This document shows positions 6,227-14,050 of a DNA stretch of 43,531 bases, in pieces (positions within the stretch are counted from its first letter, which is position 1; each line of letters opens with the position of its first letter). Made by a program: the position numbers and the translations under genes. The notes below the pieces were generated by a model that was given only the letters and a program-made list of their open reading frames with translations, was not told where the DNA came from and made no database searches. Source of the stretch: an uncultured Clostridium sp. (lineage in GTDB: Bacteria; Bacillota; Clostridia; TANB77; CAG-508). The DNA lies in the NCBI GenBank assembly GCA_946497695.1, contig CAMMLJ010000014.1, positions 1 through 43,531 of the forward strand, read 5' to 3'.

Positions 6227-6466
6227 ATGTTAACGCTAGAACAAGCAATTAGAAAAAGAATAATTGAATTAGCCAAAGAAAGAAATATAACAATTAATAA
6301 AGTTTCAACTTTGTCTGGATTACCACATACTACATTACTATCATTTATGAATAATGAAACACATAATCCGAGAATTTCTACTTTATTACATGTATGTGAA
6401 GCTTTTGATATATCGTTAAAAGAATTTTTCGATAATAAAGTATTTAAAGATGTGAAAGATGAGTAA
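6227..6466 (+). CDS. XRE-family regulator, first of a tandem pair
   Basis: This 79-residue protein is a single Cro/C1-type helix-turn-helix: AIRKRIIELAKERNITINKV, then SGLPHTTLLSFMNNE as the recognition helix, and a C-terminal RISTLLHVCEAFDISLKEFF helix pair. I chose ATG 6227 because AGGTGA precedes it by 8 nt; an earlier GTG overlaps that ribosome site. It is followed after 14 bp by a near copy of itself. The pair faces the leftward gene at 5732 across a gap with repeated ACGTCATTAT. It has no other domain, so it probably acts as a homodimer or heterodimer with its neighbour. Confidence 0.85.
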   Translation: MLTLEQAIRKRIIELAKERNITINKVSTLSGLPHTTLLSFMNNETHNPRISTLLHVCEAFDISLKEFFDNKVFKDVKDE

Positions 6467-6480
6467 GAGGTGTTGTAATA

Positions 6481-6717
6481 ATGACCTTGGAAGAAGCAAT
6501 TAGAAATAGAATAATTGAATTGGCAAAAGAAAGAAATATAACGATTAATATGGTTTCTACACTAGCAGGTTTAACGCATACTACATTATTATCATTTATG
6601 AATAATGAAACACATAATCCAAGAATTTCTACTTTATTGCATGTATGTGAAGCTTTTGATATCGAATTAAAAGAATTCTTTAATTCACCAATATTTAAAA
6701 ATGTAATTGATGAATAA
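6481..6717 (+). CDS. XRE-family regulator, second of a tandem pair
   Basis: This 78-residue helix-turn-helix protein is a tandem duplicate of the gene before it. The stretches RIIELAKERNITIN, HTTLLSFMNNETHNPRIST and LLHVCEAFDI are identical in both. Differences fall in the start of the recognition region (SGLP versus AGLT, with K versus M before V) and in the last 15 residues. It therefore may read a slightly different operator. AGAGGTG lies about 7 nt before the ATG. High identity at DNA level points to a recent duplication within the element. Confidence 0.85.
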   Translation: MTLEEAIRNRIIELAKERNITINMVSTLAGLTHTTLLSFMNNETHNPRISTLLHVCEAFDIELKEFFNSPIFKNVIDE

Positions 6718-7000
6718 AAAAGTTTATAGAGTAAAAGAGAGCAAGTATAAGATGTTACTTACTTTAATTAGTTGTTAAATAAGCTCTAATAACTAATTAA
6801 ATTATTTGGGTTACGCATTTAAGGTTAAAAGGAATTTTATTTATATAAAATTGTCAATAAAAATATTGACAATTTATGTAAAAATATGTAAAATTTTTGT
6901 ATACTTCTTTCTTGAAGTATATCATCTATATTATGGGGTGTTCTCTGTAAATATAGGTGAAAGGATTGACATTTGTGTATTAGCAGAAAGGACATGATTT
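6718..7000. other. Regulatory gap before the secreted protein
   Basis: I see no gene. The gap contains an inverted repeat around a promoter (described separately) and a hairpin TATACTTC/GAAGTATA at 6900-6921 that would sit at the very 5' end of the transcript. Confidence 0.45.
6848..6894 (+). promoter_or_regulatory. Promoter with an inverted repeat over the -35
   Basis: -35 TTGACA (6866-6871), a 17-bp spacer, and -10 TAAAAT (6889-6894). The -35 lies inside the right arm of a perfect 11-bp inverted repeat, AAATTGTCAAT (6848-6858) and ATTGACAATTT (6865-6875). A regulator bound there would block polymerase. The 5'-end hairpin at 6900-6921 follows directly. Confidence 0.6.
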
Positions 7001-7423
7001 ATGAATAGAAATATTTTTAAACGGGCTTGTGCTTGCTTTTTAGCAGTACTTATGATTACAGGAACTACGATGACAGCCTTTGCAGCAGAAAATGAGCAGA
7101 TTGTTGAACCGAAACAAACAACAGCAATAACTGCAAGAGCGTATGGAAGTGCAGAATTTCCCACTCAAAGGTCCGTACTCATTTCAGGTTCTGCTACCAA
7201 GGTTGCATACACGGCTGTATGTACAGGAAAAACCGGTGTTGTAATCTTGCGTTTTAAGAATAGGACTACCGGAGAGGTAAGAAACCATACGTTTATTTGT
7301 GATAACGTATATCATAGCAATTCAAAGTTAGGCATCAATCCTTTTTCTGAAGGTTGGTGGGACATTGAGTATGTTATGAGCACATGTGATAATTTTATAA
7401 CAATTTTTATGAATTTTAGTTAA
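7001..7423 (+). CDS. Small secreted protein of unknown function
   Basis: This 140-residue protein has a clear Sec signal peptide: basic start MNRNIFKR, hydrophobic core, and a likely cut after TAFAA-type residues near position 28-29. The mature part of about 110 residues has a beta-rich look (KVAYTAVCTGKTGVVILRF) and four cysteines, with no anchor, so it should be released. AAAGGA precedes the ATG by 9 nt. Base and codon use (GCG, CGG, ACC) are richer in GC than the flanks, which suggests recent arrival from another host. A terminator follows at 7492. I recognise no family; a role in competition or surface interaction is possible but unproven. Confidence 0.78.
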   Translation: MNRNIFKRACACFLAVLMITGTTMTAFAAENEQIVEPKQTTAITARAYGSAEFPTQRSVLISGSATKVAYTAVCTGKTGVVILRFKNRTTGEVRNHTFICDNVYHSNSKLGINPFSEGWWDIEYVMSTCDNFITIFMNFS

Positions 7424-7491
7424 TAAAATTATTACGACAAATTTGTAACCTTAAAATGTGATTTATAGCTGATTGCAAATGTCAATTCTGG

Positions 7492-7524
7492 CTAAAGTGG
7501 ATGTAATACCTCCACTTTAGTTTA
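7492..7524 (+). terminator. Rho-independent terminator
   Basis: CTAAAGTGGA (7492-7501) pairs perfectly with TCCACTTTAG (7511-7520), and TTTA follows. It ends the secreted-protein transcript and lies just ahead of the ribosome site of the next gene. Confidence 0.7.
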
Positions 7525-7546
7525 TATAATAAAAAGGGGGGATATT

Positions 7547-8161
7547 ATGAAAACTAGAATGAAGATTTTAGTTACAGTTATAATTGTAGTTATTGCAATT
7601 TTTATATTAGGAATAATTGTTAATGTAATTAGAAATAATTTAATTATGAAGAAATTATATGAAAGCAGTAGTGAACTAAAAACATCTATAAAAAATTATT
7701 ATTATGAAAAAAATTCTGAATTATCAGAAGGAGAAACTAGAACAACTACATATAAAATATACAATTATAATGATAAATACTTAATAAAAGAGTATTATAA
7801 TGATGAGGGGAATGTTACAACGGAATGGATTGATAAAAGTATACCAGAATATGTATCTATAAATGAGAAAACAGGGGAAAAAACTCAAGAAATAAAAATG
7901 AAAGAATTTGACGAAGAATATGAAGAAGCTTTATTTGCTACAACAATAGATACAGTAGGATATGGAAAAATTTTAACAGCCAATATTTTTACACCAATAA
8001 AAATAGAAGATGATTGTTATGTTATAAATTATGATGATACAACTTTTTACATTAATAAAAATACGGGAACAATATCTAAAGCTTTCTATGGAAATGTATC
8101 TTGTACATATAAATTAAAAAATAATGCTGTTATTGAAAATGAAGTTATAAAACCTGAATAA
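7547..8161 (+). CDS. Membrane-anchored extracytoplasmic protein
   Basis: This 204-residue protein has one N-terminal membrane anchor (about 6-28, ILVTVIIVVIAIFILGIIV) and a soluble outer part. The outer part is rich in Y, E and T with strand-like repeats (TTTYKIYNYNDKYLIKEYYN; CYVINYDDTTFYINKNTG), like the beta-sheet domains of PepSY-type or lipoprotein-like surface proteins. There is no lipobox cysteine. GGGGGGA lies about 5 nt before the ATG. It lies between two terminators, so it is a single-gene unit. I cannot name a family or function. Confidence 0.72.
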   Translation: MKTRMKILVTVIIVVIAIFILGIIVNVIRNNLIMKKLYESSSELKTSIKNYYYEKNSELSEGETRTTTYKIYNYNDKYLIKEYYNDEGNVTTEWIDKSIPEYVSINEKTGEKTQEIKMKEFDEEYEEALFATTIDTVGYGKILTANIFTPIKIEDDCYVINYDDTTFYINKNTGTISKAFYGNVSCTYKLKNNAVIENEVIKPE

Positions 8162-8187
8162 AAAAACGAGCTTTAGCTCGTTTTTTT
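8161..8187. terminator. Bidirectional terminator
   Basis: AAAAAACGAGC (8161-8171), loop TTTA, GCTCGTTTTTT (8176-8186) with a T run. It serves the membrane protein on the plus strand and the relaxase remnant on the minus strand, whose stop lies at its edge. Confidence 0.8.
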
Positions 8188-8829
8188 ATTTTTCAAAATA
8201 TTGAACAAAATTATTTACTAGACGCTTAAATCTATCAATGGGAAAGTTAAATAGATTTTTTACAACTTCAAAAGTTTTTTCAATATAATTTTTTAATCTA
8301 TAATTTTCTTTCTTTAATTCTGCATTTTCATATTTTAAATTAGTATTTTCTTGTTGTAATTTTTCTAGCTTGTTAATAGTTGTATATGATTTACTTAATT
8401 GAACTTTTAATTTGTTTGTATATTTAATTAATTCAGTATTCTGTTGTATTATTAATGCCTTATTTTTTATATCTACTGGTTGTATGTTTTCTTGTTCTAA
8501 TTCATATTTTATATTATCATAATTTGTTATTTGTTTTAATTTTTCCGTACTTAAGTGTTCAACATCTCTTGATTTCCCTCTTTCAAGATTGAATCCATTA
8601 TTAGTAACATATTGATAGAAATTATCTTGTAATTGCTGATAGCTGTTTTTTCCTTTCCAATATTCCGAGCAAGCAATCTTATTAATTTTCTTTCCACTTT
8701 TCTTGTCTACTTTTTGAATAACTGGGACAAATACCAAATGTAAGTGAGGAGTGCTTTCGTCCATATGAACTTTAGCAGATAATATATATTTTTCTCCTAA
8801 ATTTTTATAATTAGCTACAAAATTATAAG
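8186..8829 (-). pseudogene. Relaxase remnant, MobV (Pre/Mob) type, 5' end lost
   Basis: The frame keeps the metal-binding motif HMDESTPHLHLVFVPV of MobV relaxases (pattern HxDExxPHxH), the following KKSGKKINKIACSEYWKGK segment, and a long coiled coil (about the last 110 residues) seen in this family. The first 100 or so residues, including the N-terminal catalytic tyrosine or histidine region, are missing. Toward the 5' end the sequence changes at about 8822-8830 into the 3' end of an unrelated plus-strand gene. No ATG is in place; only a TTG at 8872, inside that foreign segment. The element has therefore lost its own mobilization function through a deletion or recombination here. Confidence 0.8.
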
Positions 8830-8928
8830 CAGGAAGTATTAGATGAATTACAAGAATATCTTGATTCTTCAAGAGATATTGAAAAGAATGACATAAGAAA
8901 AACTAAGAAAGGAAAACGTTTAAAATGA
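8830..8928 (+). pseudogene. C-terminal fragment of a gene upstream of cpsB
   Basis: The plus strand reads QEVLDELQEYLDSSRDIEKN and then a basic tail ending GKRLK before TGA (8926-8928). That stop overlaps the ATG of the phosphatase gene (ATGA), as in a coupled operon. The start of this gene is gone; the relaxase remnant begins at the junction. CpsC/CpsD-type exopolysaccharide control genes usually precede cpsB, so the fragment may come from one, but the remaining 30 residues are too few to say. Confidence 0.5.
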
Positions 8929-9647
8929 TTGATGTTCATTCTCATATTTTACCCGGAATTGATGACGGAGCTAGAAGTATAGAAGAAACGTGTAAAATGT
9001 TAAGAGAATCATATGTTGCAGGATTTCGAACAGTAATTTCTACATCACACTATTTAGAAGGAAAATATATATCAAATAAACAACAAAAAGAAAAATATAT
9101 TCAATTGCTTCAGAATATTTTAATTAAAGAAAAAATTGATATTAAAGTTTGTAATGGAACAGAGGTATATAGCAATATTAATATGTTATCTCTTATTAAA
9201 GATGGAACAATAGCAACTTTAAACAATAGTAGATATGTATTAATTGAACTTCCTATGAATCAAAATAATATTTTTTTTAAACAAATGATTTATGATTTAG
9301 TTTCAATGGGGTATATACCTATTATTGCTCACCCAGAAAGATATATATACGTTCAAAACAATCCTAATATTGTATTTGATTGGCTAGAACAAGGATCTTT
9401 ATTACAAGCAAATTATGGAAGCTTTATAGGAATGTATGGAAGAAAGGCTCAGAAAACTGTAATAAAGTTGCTAAAACATAATACAATTCATTTTTTAGGA
9501 ACAGATTGTCATAGAGCAGAAAGTATTTATTTAAAAATAAATTTAATAAGGGAAAAGATAGAAAAAGAAGTAGGAAAAGAAGGATTTTACAATATATCAT
9601 ATAGAAATCCACGTCATATTATAGAAAATAAAATCTTAAAAATATAA
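8925..9647 (+). CDS. cpsB: CpsB/YwqE-type PHP tyrosine-protein phosphatase
   Basis: This 240-residue protein has the PHP metal-site motifs of CpsB/CapC/YwqE: MIDVHSHILPGIDDGARS (HxH) at the start, then SHYLEGKY, the ELP motif region (YVLIELPMNQ), IIAHPERY (about 136-143) and LGTDCHR (about 197-203). These enzymes remove phosphate from the tyrosine-rich tail of BY-kinases and so set capsule or exopolysaccharide chain length. AAAGGA lies about 9 nt upstream. Its start codon overlaps the stop of the truncated upstream gene. No kinase or glycosyltransferase genes follow, so it appears as an orphan cut off from its operon by the rearrangement at about 8830. Confidence 0.88.
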   Translation: MIDVHSHILPGIDDGARSIEETCKMLRESYVAGFRTVISTSHYLEGKYISNKQQKEKYIQLLQNILIKEKIDIKVCNGTEVYSNINMLSLIKDGTIATLNNSRYVLIELPMNQNNIFFKQMIYDLVSMGYIPIIAHPERYIYVQNNPNIVFDWLEQGSLLQANYGSFIGMYGRKAQKTVIKLLKHNTIHFLGTDCHRAESIYLKINLIREKIEKEVGKEGFYNISYRNPRHIIENKILKI

Positions 9648-9684
9648 TATATAAGGTTAAAAATAATTGTTATTTAGCTAATTG

Positions 9685-9798
9685 GTGAAAGAAGATAATA
9701 AATCAGTAGATTATATTTTACTAAATAATAATATTTACAATTGTTTTGCAGACGGAATTAATTGTAATATTAAAAAAAGTAAGATAAATAACTATTGA
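9685..9798 (+). other. Short open frame in a gene-poor gap
   Basis: GTG at 9685 opens 37 codons (start VKEDNKSVDYILLNNNIYNC). There is no ribosome site, and the composition is like the flanks. It may be the remains of a gene; I would not count it as expressed. Confidence 0.2.
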
Positions 9799-9815
9799 AA
9801 AAATTTAATCATTAA

Positions 9816-9953
9816 ATGAAAAAAAAGAATGGAAAAGAAGTATTTGTTACAGTTACAACACGCAATCAAAGAGTATATATGCAAGGCGTAAGAGATTCTA
9901 ATGGAAACTGGATTGGATTTATTGAAAGATTTGAATTGAATTTACAAAAATGA
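9816..9953 (+). CDS. Small 45-residue open frame, possibly a remnant
   Basis: ATG 9816 opens a 45-codon frame starting MKKKNGKEVFVTVTTRNQRV and ending GFIERFELNLQK. The pattern of short strands (VFVTVTT, VYMQGVRD, WIGFIERF) looks like a small beta barrel. An in-frame stop lies directly before the ATG, and no good ribosome site is present. The terminator at 9958 follows at once, which favours this being the end of a once longer gene, or a real small gene with weak translation. I recognise no family. Confidence 0.35.
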   Translation: MKKKNGKEVFVTVTTRNQRVYMQGVRDSNGNWIGFIERFELNLQK

Positions 9954-9957
9954 CTTG

Positions 9958-9996
9958 AAAAAAGCACTTAAGTTATAGTTTAACTAAGTGCTTTTT
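9958..9996. terminator. Bidirectional terminator
   Basis: AAAAAGCACTTA (9959-9970) pairs with TAAGTGCTTTTT (9985-9996). It lies 6 bp from the stop of the leftward gene at 10002 and directly after the small plus-strand frame. Confidence 0.75.
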
Positions 9997-10001
9997 ATAT
10001 G

Positions 10002-10433
10002 TTACTTGTTTTGTGCTGCCATTTTAGCCTTATAATAATTTCCAGCTAAAACGACAAATTGGGTATTAGTCAGGTGTTTGGTCTCATACATTGCAAACAC
10101 TATTTGAAATAGAGGAGTTTTTCCCTTTTGGGCTGTATCTTTTGACCATGTTAAATGCCTTTCAGAAAATCCTTTTTTACTTAACATTGCATAAAGCTCA
10201 TTTCCAGGCTTTATGTCGTTTTCAATATATTGTGTAAAAGAAAATTCTGTTGCTTCAAAGCCTTTGGAGTTTTTATCTCCGAGCACGCCAAGTTTAATCA
10301 AATACTCCGAGAGAGAATTAAAAGAAGTTTGTTCCTTAAGGATTGCTTTTTGCAAAATGTATTCAGGAAGAAAATTTTTTAATTCCTCTTTTATGCATTC
10401 ACGAATGTACTGTTTAATTTCTGTGTCTGTCAT
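10002..10433 (-). CDS. Hypothetical protein, possibly mobile-element cargo
   Basis: This 143-residue protein starts MTDTEIKQYI. I chose ATG 10433 because AGGAGG precedes it by 5 nt; an ATG six codons earlier overlaps that site. The protein is helical in its first 60 residues (ECIKEELKNFLPEYILQKAI). The second half (FSERHLTWSKDTAQKGKTPL then FQIVFAMYETKHLTNTQFVV) looks like a compact mixed fold. Codon use is richer in GC than the chromosomal genes that follow, so it probably came in by transfer. It stands alone between a terminator and the patatin promoter region. I recognise no family. Confidence 0.65.
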   Translation of the reverse strand: MTDTEIKQYIRECIKEELKNFLPEYILQKAILKEQTSFNSLSEYLIKLGVLGDKNSKGFEATEFSFTQYIENDIKPGNELYAMLSKKGFSERHLTWSKDTAQKGKTPLFQIVFAMYETKHLTNTQFVVLAGNYYKAKMAAQNK

Positions 10434-10662
10434 ATAAGCCTCCTGTTCCAATCCAATTCAGCAGTTACATTGCATAATATTATATAACAAATTAACATAA
10501 AATACAACCGGTAGAAAAAATTAATTATGTTGGTTTTTCTAAAATTGATTAAAATTTGTTAAATATTAACTTATCTTAAGAAAGAATTTACAAAAAATTT
10601 ACACTAAATAAGAATATTTGTGGTAGAATAATGGTGTTACTAAATAATTACAGGAGGAAAAA

Positions 10663-11520
10663 ATGATAAAAGCAGCATTAGTATTAGAAGGTGGTGCACT
10701 AAGAGGAATGTATACCTCTGGTGTTTTAGATACATTTTTAAAAAATAATATGGAATTTGAATGTGTAGCAGGTGTTTCTGCAGGTGCATTAAATGCAATG
10801 AGCTACATATCAAAACAACCAGGAAGATCAGCAAGAATCAATTTAGAATATTGTGATGATCCAAGATATATAGGAAGAAAAGCTTTTATAAAGAATAAAG
10901 GAATAATAGGATATGACTATCTATTTGGAGATATATCAGAAAATAAAGTTCCGTTTGATTATAAAGCCTTTGAAAATACAAACCAGAGATTTGTAATAGT
11001 AACAACTAATTGTGAAAAAGCAGAGACAGAATATTTAGAAAGAGGCAATTGTAATGACCTATTTAAAGCTGCACAAGCATCATCAAGTATGCCTCTTGCA
11101 TCTGCAATGGTAGAAATAAATAATAGCTTTTATTTAGATGGAGCAGTTACAACAAGTATTCCTGTTAAATGGGCTTTGGAACAAGGGTATGAAAAAGTTG
11201 TAGTTGTTCTAACTAGAGACAAAACATACAGAAAGCCAATGACGTCAAATAAAATGAAAAAATTATATAAACTTGCATATCACAAATATCCAAAATTAAT
11301 AGAAAAATTAAATACAATGCCAGAAAGATATAATAAATTACAAGAAGAAATAATAGACTTAGAAAAAGAAGGTAAAATATTTATAATAAGACCGGAAAAA
11401 GAAGTAACAGTTTCTAGGCTAGAAAAAGATAAAGAGAAATTGGAAAACTTATATAAAGAAGGAATTGCTGAAGCAGAAAAGAATTTAGATGCTTTAAAAG
11501 AATATTTAGAGATTAGTTAG
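10663..11520 (+). CDS. Patatin-like phospholipase (RssA/YjjU type)
   Basis: This 285-residue protein is a cytoplasmic patatin-family lipid acyl hydrolase. The oxyanion loop EGGALRGMYTSG is at 9-20, the nucleophile elbow GVSAG has S39, and DGA at 159-161 supplies the catalytic Asp. It has no signal peptide or membrane segment. It resembles the bacterial YjjU group more than secreted virulence patatins. AGGAGG lies about 7 nt upstream of the ATG. It opens a four-gene operon (gaps of 7, 9 and -1 bp) with hemolysin III-like, deaminase and Ogt genes. Its physiological lipid substrate is not known. Confidence 0.92.
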   Translation: MIKAALVLEGGALRGMYTSGVLDTFLKNNMEFECVAGVSAGALNAMSYISKQPGRSARINLEYCDDPRYIGRKAFIKNKGIIGYDYLFGDISENKVPFDYKAFENTNQRFVIVTTNCEKAETEYLERGNCNDLFKAAQASSSMPLASAMVEINNSFYLDGAVTTSIPVKWALEQGYEKVVVVLTRDKTYRKPMTSNKMKKLYKLAYHKYPKLIEKLNTMPERYNKLQEEIIDLEKEGKIFIIRPEKEVTVSRLEKDKEKLENLYKEGIAEAEKNLDALKEYLEIS

Positions 11521-11527
11521 GAGAATT

Positions 11528-12202
11528 ATGAAGAGAACAAAATTAAGAGATAGAATACTTCCTAAGTATACAAAGGGAGAAGAAATTTTTAATATGACTT
11601 CACATATTGTAGGTGGAGCGCTAGGAATTGTTGCATTGGTATTATGTGTGGTATTTGCAGCAGTTCATGGAAATGGTTATGGAGTTGTAAGTGGTGCAAT
11701 ATATGGGGTTACTATGATAATTTTATATACAATGTCTAGTATATATCATGGGTTAAATCCTAAAAGAAAAGCTAAAAAAGTATTTCAGGTATTAGACCAT
11801 TGTTCTATATATTTACTAATAGCAGGATCATATACTCCATTTGCATTATGCACTTTACGAGAGTATAATACAGCATTAGGTTGGACAATATTTGGAGTTA
11901 TTTGGTTTGTAGCAATATTAGGAATAATATTAAATTCTATTGATATAAAGAAATTTAGAGTATTCTCTATGATTTGTTACTTAGTAATGGGATGGTGTAT
12001 TGTATTCAGAATAAACCTATTACCAGAATTATTAGGAACAGCAGGTTTTGTACTATTACTACTAGGAGGTTTATCTTATACTGTAGGAGCTATACTTTAT
12101 GGACTAGGAAAGAAACATAAGTATATGCATTCAGTATTTCATCTATTTATTTTATTAGGAAGTTTATTACAATTTTTTACAATATTATTATATGTTATGT
12201 AG
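11528..12202 (+). CDS. Hemolysin III/YqfA-like membrane protein (PAQR family)
   Basis: This 224-residue protein has seven predicted membrane segments. Family motifs visible are NMTSHIVGGALG near the N-terminus, MSSIYHGLNP in the second helix region, VLDHCSIYLLIAGSYTPFAL in the middle, and HSVFHLFILLGS near the end. The conserved S-H-x3-H and H-x3-H sites bind zinc in PAQR/hemolysin III proteins. Members are thought to act as membrane hydrolases or pores; the exact bacterial role is unsettled. It follows the patatin gene by 7 bp, so a joint role in lipid turnover is plausible. Confidence 0.92.
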   Translation: MKRTKLRDRILPKYTKGEEIFNMTSHIVGGALGIVALVLCVVFAAVHGNGYGVVSGAIYGVTMIILYTMSSIYHGLNPKRKAKKVFQVLDHCSIYLLIAGSYTPFALCTLREYNTALGWTIFGVIWFVAILGIILNSIDIKKFRVFSMICYLVMGWCIVFRINLLPELLGTAGFVLLLLGGLSYTVGAILYGLGKKHKYMHSVFHLFILLGSLLQFFTILLYVM

Positions 12203-12211
12203 GAGGACAAA

Positions 12212-12673
12212 ATGAACGAATATATGAAAATGGCAAAAGATCAAGCAGAAAAAGGAATGAAAAATAATGAAGGGGGTCCATTTGGAGCTGTTATAACAGA
12301 TAAAGAGGGAAATATTATTACAGTTGCTAATAATCAAGTGCTAAAAAATAATGACCCAACAGCACATGCAGAAGTACAAGCAATAAGAGAGGCTTGTAAA
12401 AAACTTAATACACACGATTTATCTGGATACATTTTATATACATCTTGTGAGCCTTGCCCAATGTGTTTATCTGCAATTATTTGGGCAAATATTAAAGAAG
12501 TATATTATGCATGTACTAGAAAAGATGCAGGAGAAATTGGTTTTAGAGATGATGCAATATATGAATTTTTAGAAACAAACAATAAAAACTTATTAGATGA
12601 AAAGCAAATAGATAGAGAAGATTGTATACACTTATTTAATGATTATAAAAAATTAAATGGAGAGATTTATTAA
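12212..12673 (+). CDS. Nucleoside/base deaminase, guanine deaminase-like
   Basis: This 153-residue protein belongs to the cytidine deaminase-like zinc fold. HAEVQ gives zinc ligand H52 and catalytic E54, and CEPCPMC gives C82 and C85. The C-terminal part (YYACTRKDAGEIGFRDDAIYEF) matches Bacillus GuaD-type guanine deaminases rather than tRNA adenosine deaminase TadA, whose tail differs. It would convert guanine to xanthine and ammonia in the cytoplasm. Its TAA overlaps the ATG of the next gene (TAATG), so the two are translationally coupled. Confidence 0.88.
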   Translation: MNEYMKMAKDQAEKGMKNNEGGPFGAVITDKEGNIITVANNQVLKNNDPTAHAEVQAIREACKKLNTHDLSGYILYTSCEPCPMCLSAIIWANIKEVYYACTRKDAGEIGFRDDAIYEFLETNNKNLLDEKQIDREDCIHLFNDYKKLNGEIY

Positions 12674-13125
12674 TGTTTGCAGTATATAATACTAAAATAG
12701 GAAAATTAAAAATTGAATATGAGAATGATGTATTAACTGGAATTGCATATACTGAAAATGAAAAAGAACAAGGAATAAGAAGTGAGCTAAGTGATAAAAC
12801 AGTTTTGCAGTTAGAAGAATATTTTGATGGTAGAAGAAAAGAGTTTGAAATACCACTTAAATTGATTGGAACAGAATTTCAGAAAAAGGTATGGAATGAA
12901 CTTTTAAAAATTCCATATGGAGAAACTGTTTCTTATAAAGATATAGCTATTAAAATCGGAAATCCAAAAGCATGTAGAGCTGTTGGTATGGCAAATCATA
13001 ATAATCCAATATTAATAATTGTACCATGCCACAGAGTGATAAATGAAAATAAAAAATTAGGCGGATATGCATTAGGTCTTGATTTAAAAAGAAGACTGCT
13101 TGAACTAGAAAAAGAAAATTCATAA
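12673..13125 (+). CDS. ogt: Methylated-DNA-protein cysteine methyltransferase
   Basis: This 150-residue protein removes O6-alkyl groups from guanine by transfer to its own cysteine. The active motif IVPCHRVI has C119. The helix-turn-helix region holds FQKKVWNELLKIPYGETVSY with the arginine finger in CRAVGMANHNNP. The N-terminal domain is short, as in Ogt-type proteins. It is the last gene of the patatin operon and overlaps the deaminase gene by 1 bp. A terminator follows 7 bp after the stop. Confidence 0.95.
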   Translation: MFAVYNTKIGKLKIEYENDVLTGIAYTENEKEQGIRSELSDKTVLQLEEYFDGRRKEFEIPLKLIGTEFQKKVWNELLKIPYGETVSYKDIAIKIGNPKACRAVGMANHNNPILIIVPCHRVINENKKLGGYALGLDLKRRLLELEKENS

Positions 13126-13132
13126 TAATGAT

Positions 13133-13163
13133 AAAAGAGCTTACAGAAATGTAAGCTTCTTTT
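13133..13163 (+). terminator. Terminator of the patatin-ogt operon
   Basis: AAAAGAGCTTACA (13133-13145), loop GAAA, TGTAAGCTTCTTTT (13150-13163): a near-perfect stem with a GNRA-type loop and a T-rich end. Confidence 0.85.
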
Positions 13164-13271
13164 CATGTATATCGATGTTTCAATTTACGAAAAATTAATA
13201 TAATTTTAATAAATTATAAAAATTATATTAATGATTATATGCTAATTTATTGTAAATTGAGGTGATAATAT

Positions 13272-13919
13272 ATGAAAAGGAAAAATGTTTTTAAATTTGT
13301 ACTAATTATATTTTGGGTTTTTATTATAGGAAGCATGATAGGATATGGAGTAGAAACAATAGTAGCTATTATACAAAATGGACATTTTGCATCTAGACAA
13401 GGTTTATTATATGGCCCTTTAATTCCAGTTTATGGTGTTGGATTGGTGGCATATTATTTAATTATTTCGAAAATTAAAGATAAGGGAAATTTAAAGATTT
13501 TTATTATTACTATGGTTTTAGGTGGAATTGTAGAATATTTATTTTCTTTTTTTCAAGAAAAGTTTTTTGGAACGGTTTCATGGGATTATAGTAATTTATG
13601 GTTTAATATAAATGGTAGAACTAGTTTGTTGCATTGTCTATATTGGGGTACAGGAGGAGTGTTGTTTGTTAAATATATATATCCTTTTATAGAAAAATTG
13701 ATTAATAAAATTGATATATTAGCGTTAAAGCAAATAACAGTAATTTTATTAGTACTACTTGCATTTGATGTCGGAATTTCTTGTATAGCAGCAAATAGAC
13801 AAAGGGAAAGAATAGAAGGTGTTGCTGCAAATAGCAGTTTAGATAGGTTCTGTGACGAATATTATCCAGATAGTGTTATGGATTACATATATTCTAATAA
13901 GATAAATAAAATTGAATAG
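13272..13919 (+). CDS. CmpB-like multispan membrane protein ('ABC type IV')
   Basis: This 215-residue protein has about five membrane segments. It matches the putative ABC-transporter type IV/CmpB family (PF06541 type). Family signatures visible are MIGYGVETIVAII and GLLYGPLIPVYGVG in the first half, GGIVEYLFSFFQEKFFGTVSW, and SLLHCLYWGTGGVLF. No ATPase is nearby, and the 'transporter' label in this family is not experimentally secure. It stands alone, after a terminator and before the promoter at 13923. The start is ATG with GAGGTGA about 7 nt upstream. Confidence 0.85.
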   Translation: MKRKNVFKFVLIIFWVFIIGSMIGYGVETIVAIIQNGHFASRQGLLYGPLIPVYGVGLVAYYLIISKIKDKGNLKIFIITMVLGGIVEYLFSFFQEKFFGTVSWDYSNLWFNINGRTSLLHCLYWGTGGVLFVKYIYPFIEKLINKIDILALKQITVILLVLLAFDVGISCIAANRQRERIEGVAANSSLDRFCDEYYPDSVMDYIYSNKINKIE

Positions 13920-13922
13920 TAC

Positions 13923-13951
13923 TTGAAAATTATGTAAATCGGTTATATAAT
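13923..13951 (+). promoter_or_regulatory. Promoter of the bS18-like two-gene unit
   Basis: -35 TTGAAA (13923-13928), a 17-bp spacer, and a perfect -10 TATAAT (13946-13951). The start would be near 13958, giving a leader of about 93 nt. The leader contains a long hairpin: GGCAA at 13961 on, pairing with TTGCC near 14001, and an inner GTGAGAAAAA/TTTTTCAC. It could be a binding site for an r-protein or just a stabilizing 5' structure. Confidence 0.72.
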
Positions 13952-14050
13952 AGACATATGGCAAATGCTGAAAAGTGAGAAAAATTAATATTTTTCACAT
14001 TGCCAAATAGTAACTTAATAACTTTTTTTATCTTAAAAAGGAGGGCTTTT

